DNA of 64,000 bases, taken from positions 1-64,000 of the forward strand of contig CAMVBJ010000017.1 of NCBI GenBank assembly GCA_947165675.1, read 5' to 3'. The position numbers and the translations under genes were made by a program. This document shows, piece by piece, positions 55,432 to 64,000 of this stretch. The DNA is from an uncultured Prevotellaceae bacterium (lineage in GTDB: Bacteria > Bacteroidota > Bacteroidia > Bacteroidales > Muribaculaceae). Numbering within the stretch: the stretch's first letter is position 1; every line of letters begins with the position of its first letter. Below the pieces are notes generated by a model that searched no databases, was not told the origin of the DNA, and saw only the letters and a program-made list of their open reading frames with translations.

Positions 55432-57753
55432 ATGATTATGATCCAAAGATTAATTTCAATTATTCTAACTATCATAGCGGCACTCGCCGCTATGGCTGGT
55501 ACAATTACCGGTCGTGTACTGGACGAGAACCAAGTGCCGATGCCCTATGCCAACGTGGTGTTGATGAATCGCGTTGACTCGGCATTTGTGCAAGGTACGG
55601 TGACCGGCGAGGATGGTATATTTTCCCTAACGACCGATTGCGATGACTGCCTGTTGAAGATTTCCAGTGTGGGCTATGCCACCCGCTGGGTGGAAACGAA
55701 TGGCGCAAGTGCTGGCGACATCGTGATGCAGCCCGATGCCGCGTTGCTGGGCGAGGTGGTAGTGGAGGGGGAGCGCCCCGTCCACAAATTGGGTAGCGAG
55801 GGATTGCTCACGAGTGTTGAGGGCACCATTCTGAGCAAGCTGGGCACCGCCGAGGATGTGCTGCGCAACATCCCGGGCGTGCTGAAGAAGGACGGTGGCA
55901 AGCTGGAAGTCTTCGGCAAGGGCACACCGCTCATCTACATCAACAACCGCCTCATGCGTGATGCCAGCGAACTCAATGAGTTGAAATCACAAGACATCGT
56001 CAGCGTTGAGGTAATTACCAACCCTGGCGCAAAATATGATGCATCGGTGCAGAGTGTCATCCGCATCAAGACGCGCAAGGTGCAAGGCGAGGGATGGGGC
56101 GGACACCTGCGCAGCAGTTTCTATCAGGGCGAAATGTCGCGCACCTACAATGCCTTCCTCTGGAACTACCGCCACCATGGATTAGACATCTTTGGTACGG
56201 TCAGCGACTTTGAGAACGGCTGGTTGCAGAAGTACCGCATTACCCAGGACGTTGCAGCCGACACCATCTGGCATCAGGACAATCACGGCCGCAGCCAGGG
56301 TAATTACAACATCTTGCGTTTGGTTTTGGGAACCAATTACCAGTTCAATGACAAGCACTGGGTGGGCTTCCAATACACCAGCAGCATCAGGATCTATGAT
56401 AAGAGCACTGGCCGTTTTGTGGCCGACGTGCTGGCCGATGGCAATTTCTATGACCACCTCGAGACTAACAATGTGGAGGAAACGTCCCATAACATGCCAC
56501 ACTCGCTCAACATCTATTATAACGGCGAGGTGGGCAAGACCAGCATCGACTTTAATGCCGATTACTACTTCAACAAGACGCATGCACGCAACAGGGATGT
56601 TGAGGAAAGCCAGGAGTGGGACGACCGCTCGCTCCACAGCGTGAACAACGTGAGAAATGAACTCTTTGCCAGCAAACTCGTCCTCTCGTGGCCCCTGTGG
56701 AACGGCACGCTGACTGCGGGTGGTGAGGCCAACTACACCCACCGCAACGATGACTACTTCAACTCCTTCCACCTGGTGCCCAGCAGCGAAACCGAGGTCA
56801 AGGAGCAGAACTACAGCGTTTTTGTCGAGTATAGCCGCATGACGCCCATTGGGCAAGTTCGGGGAGGCTTGCGCGATGAGTATGTCAAAACTGGCTACTA
56901 CAGCCAGGGCGTCCTCATCGACGGCCAGAGCCGCCACTTCAACCACCTGTTTCCCAGCGTGTCGCTCTCGACCCGAGTGGGCAACGTCAAGGGGTTATTG
57001 AGTTATGCGATGAAGATACGCCGCCCCACCTACTTTGAGTTGAGCAACATGACCTACTATTCCAACCGATTTACCTGGCAGTCAGGCAACCCTTATCTGA
57101 AGCCCACGATTATCAACAACGTGTCACTCGACGCGACCTGGAAGTTCCTCTCGCTCAACGTGAGTTATTCCCACCTGCGAGACGTGGTCATGCAACTAGG
57201 CCGCCAGGTCGAGGGACACGAATCCACCACGCTCATCTATCAGGACAATATCGACAAGAAGGATGTCCTGAGTGCCAGCCTGACTGCTGCGCCACAATTT
57301 AGCCTCTGGCACCCGCAATTGACCCTCTCGGTCATGAAGGAATGGATGAGGATTCCCATGCCCACTGGCTATTACAGCCCCGAGCGACCCATCTGGAGTG
57401 CCCAGTGGAGCAACACCTTCAAGTTCTCGCCATCGTGGACAGGCTCGCTCTCCCTTGACTGGCAAGGAAAGGGAGACATTGAGAACATCAGCAGCCGTAG
57501 CCATCAATTTGACTTGTACATTGGCCTGACCAAGACATTCCTGGATGACCGTCTGTCGGTCAAGGTAGCAGGACATGACCTGTTTCACCGCAATGGTCAG
57601 GACGTACTGGTGCACTTCGGCGAATTGACCTTGTGGCAACACCGTACCAACGAGACCCGCTATGCCGAGGTGACCGTGCGCTACCACTTCAACTGGACGC
57701 GCAACAAGTACAAGGGCACTGGTGCCGGAAATAATGAGAAAAACAGACTATGA
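55432..57753 (+). CDS. TonB-dependent receptor-like outer-membrane beta-barrel protein
   Basis: Carboxypeptidase-regulatory-like ITGRVLDENQVPMPYANVVLMN; plug FGKGTPLIYINNRLMRDASELNELKSQDIVSVEVITNPGAKYDAS; tail NKYKGTGAGNNEKNRL. Confidence 0.88.
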   Translation: MIMIQRLISIILTIIAALAAMAGTITGRVLDENQVPMPYANVVLMNRVDSAFVQGTVTGEDGIFSLTTDCDDCLLKISSVGYATRWVETNGASAGDIVMQPDAALLGEVVVEGERPVHKLGSEGLLTSVEGTILSKLGTAEDVLRNIPGVLKKDGGKLEVFGKGTPLIYINNRLMRDASELNELKSQDIVSVEVITNPGAKYDASVQSVIRIKTRKVQGEGWGGHLRSSFYQGEMSRTYNAFLWNYRHHGLDIFGTVSDFENGWLQKYRITQDVAADTIWHQDNHGRSQGNYNILRLVLGTNYQFNDKHWVGFQYTSSIRIYDKSTGRFVADVLADGNFYDHLETNNVEETSHNMPHSLNIYYNGEVGKTSIDFNADYYFNKTHARNRDVEESQEWDDRSLHSVNNVRNELFASKLVLSWPLWNGTLTAGGEANYTHRNDDYFNSFHLVPSSETEVKEQNYSVFVEYSRMTPIGQVRGGLRDEYVKTGYYSQGVLIDGQSRHFNHLFPSVSLSTRVGNVKGLLSYAMKIRRPTYFELSNMTYYSNRFTWQSGNPYLKPTIINNVSLDATWKFLSLNVSYSHLRDVVMQLGRQVEGHESTTLIYQDNIDKKDVLSASLTAAPQFSLWHPQLTLSVMKEWMRIPMPTGYYSPERPIWSAQWSNTFKFSPSWTGSLSLDWQGKGDIENISSRSHQFDLYIGLTKTFLDDRLSVKVAGHDLFHRNGQDVLVHFGELTLWQHRTNETRYAEVTVRYHFNWTRNKYKGTGAGNNEKNRL

Positions 57754-58094
57754 AACAGCAATTGAGATATATCGATTTGTCCTGGGCCGTCGTGGCTGTG
57801 TGCGAGAGCGAAACGTTCACGTGGCAGAACCTCGTACGTGAGGGGAATCCCATATTTAAGGTGGAACAATATGTGTTGGGCTACATGTCCTTCTGGCATT
57901 TGGCATTCATTGATAAAGAGGCGCTTGTCCCCTGTGAAGATGAGCCATTGCGGCACGCAGCCCGCCACAAGATTGAGCGATACATCGCCGAGCACCCGCC
58001 AGTGCAGCCCCTGCCGCGCTTCTACATCGTTCTGCTCGCGCAACCTTTCACACCGCTTGAGGCCGACGGGATGACCCAGGTCTATCAAATGTAG
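57750..58094 (+). CDS. Hypothetical protein translationally coupled to the receptor gene
   Basis: 114 aa; ATG overlaps receptor TGA. Confidence 0.6.
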   Translation: MKQQLRYIDLSWAVVAVCESETFTWQNLVREGNPIFKVEQYVLGYMSFWHLAFIDKEALVPCEDEPLRHAARHKIERYIAEHPPVQPLPRFYIVLLAQPFTPLEADGMTQVYQM

Positions 58095-58129
58095 ATAGTG
58101 ATGTTTTATTAATAATAGTTTCTTTTTAC

Positions 58130-58166
58130 TGCTCCGTAACGCCTTAAAAAAACGGGTTACGGAGCA
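58130..58166. repeat. Hairpin repeat E1, possible terminator
   Basis: TGCTCCGTAAC..GTTACGGAGCA 11 bp arms; related sequence at 59663..59694. Confidence 0.7.
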
Positions 58167-58180
58167 CTATTTTTCTGATT

Positions 58181-59569
58181 CTACAATAAGGGTGTCATGT
58201 AAAGAGGAAGATAGGTTACACCATCCTCTACTTTATAGTCGGCTGCATGAAGCAAAGTAGGAGTAGCCACGTATTCACCAAACTTGTTCATACACTTCGT
58301 TAAGGACGATAACGTGTAGTTCTTGCCGCTTTTGACTTCTATTGGACGGATATTGTGGCGGCTGGTCACTTTGTCCTTTTGAAGCAAGAAGTCGATTTCC
58401 ATACGCTCTTCAGCTTTCTCTGATGACTTACTATAGAAAAAGAGCTTGTTGCCGCTGGCTATCAGCATTTGAGCCACGATATTCTCAATGAGCATTCCCT
58501 CGTTCACCTCCAGCTTACCAAAGAGCAGCTTCTGGTAAACCTCAGACGAAACAATGCCCTTTTCATCGAATGCATGACTGATCAACAAGCCCGTATCGTT
58601 CATGTAACACTTCATTGTCGTGCGGTCTTCGTTCATCTTCAACCCTATATTTGGCTCAGTCGAATTGTAGCAGATGTTGACAACTCTTGCGTCCTTCAGC
58701 CAGAAGAACGCATCGTCCCAGTCGCGATATTTCGCACCAGGCTTGAGGGCCGACAACCGAAACTTCTTTTCATGCTTGGATAGTTGAGGAGGAATCTGGT
58801 CGAAGATTGACACAACCTTGTCGGCTATCTCACCTGCATAATTAAAGATGTCATTACGATAGATAGTCAACACATCACGCTTTGCAGCATCTACAGCATC
58901 AAAGTCCTTAGTCTCAACGTACTTCTTGACTGCTTGAGGCATTCCGCCCACTATCATATAGAGCCGGAAAGCATCCATAGCCCGACGATGGAAAGTCTGC
59001 CCCATTGGCTTATGCTCTGCATACATCTTCCGTATCAAGTCCATCAGCATGTCGTTTCCTGTAGCCCAAAGGAACTCTTCAAAGTCCATCGGGTACATTT
59101 GTATAGAACGCTCTTCTGATGGGAGCACGATGCCCTGTGTATTTTTCCTGATGCTCACCAGCGAGCCAGTCTCAATATAGTCATATCGACCATCAGCCAC
59201 CAGAAACTTGATGGCTGCTCTCGCCCTGGGACATAACTGTATCTCGTCGAGGATGATTAGCGATTTGCGTTCATGGAGTCTCACCTTGTAGTGCTGACTC
59301 AGATAGAGGAAAAGCGTATCGAGGTCTTCCAGATACAGGTCAAACCAGTCTCTGACCATCTGGGGAGCCTTATTGAAGTCGATGAGGATATATGACTCGT
59401 ACTCATTCTTGCCAAACTCCTCTACGATATAACTCTTTCCGATGCGCCGAGCGCCCTCTACGAGTAGTGCTACTTCACCGTTTCTTTTCTCCTTCCAGTC
59501 AAGGAGTTGCTGATAAATTTTACGTTTCATAACGATACCTTCTGTACCTTTTTGAGATTTCTGTTCCAA
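58181..59569 (-). CDS. AAA ATPase with C-terminal DUF4143 domain (paralogue of 3180..4529)
   Basis: Start MKRKIYQQLLDWKEKRNG probable at 59527; Walker A EGARRIGKSYIVEEFGK, Walker B SLIILDEIQLCP, C-term MEIDFLLQKDKVTSRHNIRPIEVKSG. Confidence 0.87.
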   Translation of the reverse strand: MEQKSQKGTEGIVMKRKIYQQLLDWKEKRNGEVALLVEGARRIGKSYIVEEFGKNEYESYILIDFNKAPQMVRDWFDLYLEDLDTLFLYLSQHYKVRLHERKSLIILDEIQLCPRARAAIKFLVADGRYDYIETGSLVSIRKNTQGIVLPSEERSIQMYPMDFEEFLWATGNDMLMDLIRKMYAEHKPMGQTFHRRAMDAFRLYMIVGGMPQAVKKYVETKDFDAVDAAKRDVLTIYRNDIFNYAGEIADKVVSIFDQIPPQLSKHEKKFRLSALKPGAKYRDWDDAFFWLKDARVVNICYNSTEPNIGLKMNEDRTTMKCYMNDTGLLISHAFDEKGIVSSEVYQKLLFGKLEVNEGMLIENIVAQMLIASGNKLFFYSKSSEKAEERMEIDFLLQKDKVTSRHNIRPIEVKSGKNYTLSSLTKCMNKFGEYVATPTLLHAADYKVEDGVTYLPLYMTPLL

Positions 59570-59628
59570 TATATTTTACACCTTTTTGAGATTTTTTGAC
59601 GATGCAAATATACACCTTTTTGAGATTT
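59554..59628 (+). repeat. Three GAGATTT iterons with exact 34 bp period upstream of DUF4143 ATPase
   Basis: ACCTTTTTGAGATTT core; GAGATTT at 59554, 59588, 59622. Confidence 0.85.
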
Positions 59629-59662
59629 CTCGCAACAAGATTGCTATTTTATGTTTTTGCTC

Positions 59663-59694
59663 CTCCGTAACGGCAAAAAAATGGGATTACGGAT
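59663..59694. repeat. Hairpin repeat E2
   Basis: CTCCGTAACGGCAAAAAAATGGGATTACGGAT; matches E1 CTCCGTAACGCCTTAAAAAAACGGGTTACGGAG. Confidence 0.65.
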
Positions 59695-59700
59695 CGGCCA

Positions 59701-59776
59701 TTTTAACACCCTAAAGTGTGAAAATGCGGTTTCGTTAGCCCCGTGTTGCAACTTTTTGCCCTTTAGTGTGTGTCTA
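59701..59776 (+). promoter_or_regulatory. Operator/promoter element copy 2
   Basis: ttttaACACCCTAAAGTGTGAAAAtgcggtttcgttagcc..ttgcaacTTTTTGCCCTTTAGTGTGTGTct; -7 TAATTTTG at 59794-59801. Confidence 0.8.
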
Positions 59777-59835
59777 TAGGGTAAACGGCTGGATAATTTT
59801 GCTGCCGACACGATGACAACTCAAAAAAGACCTAT

Positions 59836-62151
59836 ATGACAATGAAACGAAACCTTTTCACTCTGATGATGGCAATACTGGTCGCGATAACGACCGTTGC
59901 CCAAACGTTTAGGGGCTGTGTGGTCGATGAGAAGCAGGCCCCGATCCCCTTCGCTAATGTGGTACTGCTCAATGCCAGTGACAGCGCCTTTGTGGCTGGT
60001 ACGACGACCGACACCGATGGCCGATTCACCCTCATGAGTAGCACAGCCAATCCATTGGTTAAAATTTCCTATCTTGGTTACAAAACGCGAGTGCTTATGA
60101 CCACGGGCATTGACCTGGGCACCATTGTGCTGGAACCCGAGGTGACTGAGTTGGGCGAGGTCGTTATCAAGGCACAGCGTCCCGCCTTTAAGCTGACGGC
60201 CGAGGGCCTCAAGACCGAGGTGGAGAACACCCTGCTGAGCAAAGTGGGTACCGCCAAGGCTGTGCTCGAGAACCTGCCTGGCGTGCAGCGCAAGAAGGAT
60301 GGCCTGGAGGTCTTCGGCAAGGGCACACCGCTCATCTATATCAACGGTCGGAAACTGCAGAACCAGACGGAACTGGACCAACTCAGCAGCGAGGACATCC
60401 AGAGCGTGGAACTAATCACCAGCCCGGGTGCCAAGTATGACGCCACGGTCGAGTCGGTCATCTTGATCAAGACCAAGCGGCCTCAGGGCGAGGGCTTCAG
60501 CTTCAATACCCAGGCGAGCTACTATGTGGGCAAGGGTCCCGACTTGGCACTGGGTCTGAACTGGAACTACCGCCACAAGGGGTTGGACGTGTTTGGCAGC
60601 GTTTGGTACAACGATAACCGGAACATCGAGGACGACGACTTCACCTTTGATGTGCAGGCCGACACCGTGTGGCGTCTGAATGAGCATTCCGACATCAAGA
60701 GCCACTTCAACTCGATTTACACCTCAGCGGGCGTGAACTACATCTTCAACGACCGGCACTCAATGGGGTTCAGGTATGACACCAAGGCTTATTTCCTGCA
60801 ACGCACCCGCGGCTCCTTCACCGCCGACGTGATGGCCAATGGCGCTTTCTATGACCACCTGGACAACAAGATACACATGTCCACTAAGTCCAATATGCCT
60901 CACACGCTCAATGTGTATTACAACGGCAAGGTGGGCAGCACCTCAATCGACTTCAACACCGATTACGTCTTCTACAAGGACCGAAAGAGACAGCTCAACG
61001 ACGAGGTGAGCCAGCAGCAGGAAAGCCGCACGGTGACCAGCACCAGCATCGTGCGCAACCAGCTATGGGCAGCCAAGCTCGTCCTCTCGTGGTCGCTCTG
61101 GGGTGGCAACCTGCAAGTGGGCACCGAGTATGACCACACGCGCCGCAACGACGACTATATCAACCCCGAGCAGGTCGTCCCCACGTCCTACACAGAGCAG
61201 AAGGAGCGCAATTACATCTTCTTTGCCGAGTATGCCCATCCGTTGCCCTTCGGCCAGTTGAGGGTGGGGGTGCGCAACGAGAACGTCTCCAGCAACTACT
61301 ACAGCCAGGGCAAGCTCATGGCCGAGCAGAGCCGCAACTACCACCATTTCTTCCCCAGTGTGGGGCTGATGGCGCGGGCAGGCAATGTGCAACTCATGCT
61401 GAACTATGCAATGAAGATCAAGCGTCCCAGCTACTGGCAACTGCGTGGCAGCGTCACCTATGCCAACCGCTTCACCTGGGACAGCGGCAATCCTCTGCTC
61501 AAGCCCACCATCAACAACGAGGTGTCGTTCATGGCGATGTTCAAGTGGGTGAATCTGATGGTGGGCTACAAGCATGACCGCGACGTGATCGTCAATGTAG
61601 CACATGAGATACCAGGCAGCGAGGCCACCACGCTGATGAGCAATGAGAATGTGGATCATGAGGATGCCATGCGCGTGATGCTCACGCTCTCGCCTCGATG
61701 GGATTTCTATCAGCCGTCACTCACCTTGGGCATGATCAAGGATTGGATCAAGATTCCTTCACCCATTGGCTTCATCTCACCCAAGAGCCCCATCTACCTC
61801 GTGCAGTTCAACAACAATTTCCAGATTCTACCGACCCTGACAGCCAATGTCAATTTTGATTTCACGAGCCGTGGCACCATGCAGAACGTCACACTTACAA
61901 AACCAATCTATCGACTCAACATTGGAGCCACCAAGACATTCTTGAACGACCGCCTGTCCGTCAGTATAACTGGTTACAACCTACTCAATGCCCAAGAAAA
62001 CGTTAAGTTGCAATACGGCCTGCGCACCATGTGGCACAGCCAGCACCGCGACACTCGCGAGGTGGAGTTCACAGTGCGCTACAAGTTCAATGCCGCCCAG
62101 AGCAAGTACAAGGGCACCGGCGCAGGCAGCAGCGAGAAAGAACGCCTGTAA
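59836..62151 (+). CDS. TonB-dependent receptor-like outer-membrane beta-barrel protein (paralogue of 55432..57753)
   Basis: FRGCVVDEKQAPIPFANVVLLN; FGKGTPLIYINGRKLQNQTELDQLSSEDIQSVELITSPGAKYDAT; tail SKYKGTGAGSSEKERL. Confidence 0.88.
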   Translation: MTMKRNLFTLMMAILVAITTVAQTFRGCVVDEKQAPIPFANVVLLNASDSAFVAGTTTDTDGRFTLMSSTANPLVKISYLGYKTRVLMTTGIDLGTIVLEPEVTELGEVVIKAQRPAFKLTAEGLKTEVENTLLSKVGTAKAVLENLPGVQRKKDGLEVFGKGTPLIYINGRKLQNQTELDQLSSEDIQSVELITSPGAKYDATVESVILIKTKRPQGEGFSFNTQASYYVGKGPDLALGLNWNYRHKGLDVFGSVWYNDNRNIEDDDFTFDVQADTVWRLNEHSDIKSHFNSIYTSAGVNYIFNDRHSMGFRYDTKAYFLQRTRGSFTADVMANGAFYDHLDNKIHMSTKSNMPHTLNVYYNGKVGSTSIDFNTDYVFYKDRKRQLNDEVSQQQESRTVTSTSIVRNQLWAAKLVLSWSLWGGNLQVGTEYDHTRRNDDYINPEQVVPTSYTEQKERNYIFFAEYAHPLPFGQLRVGVRNENVSSNYYSQGKLMAEQSRNYHHFFPSVGLMARAGNVQLMLNYAMKIKRPSYWQLRGSVTYANRFTWDSGNPLLKPTINNEVSFMAMFKWVNLMVGYKHDRDVIVNVAHEIPGSEATTLMSNENVDHEDAMRVMLTLSPRWDFYQPSLTLGMIKDWIKIPSPIGFISPKSPIYLVQFNNNFQILPTLTANVNFDFTSRGTMQNVTLTKPIYRLNIGATKTFLNDRLSVSITGYNLLNAQENVKLQYGLRTMWHSQHRDTREVEFTVRYKFNAAQSKYKGTGAGSSEKERL

Positions 62152-62176
62152 GAGAAATACCTGTTTCATTTTTCGT

Positions 62177-62251
62177 TATCACACCATCTACCCGAATGAT
62201 TTTACTTAATTTATTACATTGTATATCAAGTATTTAAAAGATGGTGTGATA
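62177..62251 (+). terminator. Long-loop hairpin followed by T-run
   Basis: Perfect 13 bp arms TATCACACCATCT / AGATGGTGTGATA with 49 nt loop, then TTTTTTT. Confidence 0.55.
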
Positions 62252-62352
62252 TTTTTTTGAAAAATTTATCGCAAAATCCTTTGCCAATTCAAAATCTTGC
62301 AGTACCTTTGCAGTCGCTTTGAGAAAGAAATGACTCTTGGCAATCACATGTT

Positions 62353-62426
62353 GGTGCGTTAGTTCAGTTGGTTAGAATACCTGCCTGTCACGCAGGGGGT
62401 CGCGTGTTCGAGTCACGTACGCACCG
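62353..62426 (+). tRNA. tRNA-Asp (anticodon GTC)
   Basis: GGTGCGTTAGTTCAGTTGGTTAGAATACCTGCCTGTCACGCAGGGGGTCGCGTGTTCGAGTCACGTACGCACCG; CCA not encoded; promoter TTTG-19-TACCTTTG just upstream. Confidence 0.94.
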
Positions 62427-62500
62427 CAGTGGAGAGAGGATTTGGGTGACCATGCTTCGGCTGGTTGCCCATTCTTTTTTTCGCCCCCACCATGACACAT

Positions 62501-62562
62501 GCTAAGCCGCCAAAGCGAGAAGCTTCATGTTTTTTCTCGCCTTGGCGGCTTAGTGTGAGCCA
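62501..62562. terminator. Long hairpin terminator between tRNA-Asp and GH97
   Basis: GCTAAGCCGCCAAaGCGAGAA..TTCTCGCcTTGGCGGCTTAG. Confidence 0.7.
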
Positions 62563-62576
62563 CATCCTTTTGCCTG

Positions 62577-64000
<1,424 letters not shown>

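Noticed and set aside
58181-59569. DUF4143 ATPases as transposases/IS elements
   Set aside because: Proteins have Walker motifs and DUF4143, no transposase catalytic motif, and the flanking repeats are direct or hairpin copies rather than terminal inverted repeats
59554-59628. Three regularly spaced repeats resembling a mini CRISPR array (also 4580-4652)
   Set aside because: Repeat core is only about 15 bp with about 19 bp spacing, not palindromic, and no cas genes lie nearby; iterons fit better

Overview
64 kb window of a Bacteroidales-type (Prevotella/Muribaculaceae-like) chromosome, judged from gene families and TAnnTTTG -7 promoter boxes. About 52 protein-coding genes and 2 tRNAs (Leu-TAG, Asp-GTC) can be supported. 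Housekeeping blocks: xseA/xseB, mrp, trmB, folK, infB-nusA-rimP, a type IX secretion pair porW/sprE-porX followed by tsaE and birA, meaB, a PduO-type cobalamin adenosyltransferase, a tricorn-like protease and a C-terminal GH97 fragment. Accessory and envelope loci: an ECF-sigma/anti-sigma/STN-TonB receptor locus, a TonB receptor + DUF5689 lipoprotein + secreted EEP nuclease locus, two paralogous outer-membrane receptors sharing one promoter element next to a LuxR-type regulator, two DUF4143 ATPases, and a DUF4160/DUF2442-HTH toxin-antitoxin-like pair. Points most worth follow-up: (1) the DUF4160/DUF2442-HTH pair has a perfect palindrome filling its promoter spacer and a +1 frameshift in the DUF4160 gene; (2) both DUF4143 ATPase genes are preceded by three exactly spaced GAGATTT iterons (33 bp and 34 bp periods) and are bracketed by short repeats; (3) a ~76 bp duplicated operator/promoter predicts a LuxR regulon; (4) an orphan promoter-to-terminator unit at about 53.35-53.51 kb looks like an sRNA; (5) A-rich heptamer arrays sit directly before several start codons. 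Everything was read by eye; no database search or folding was run.
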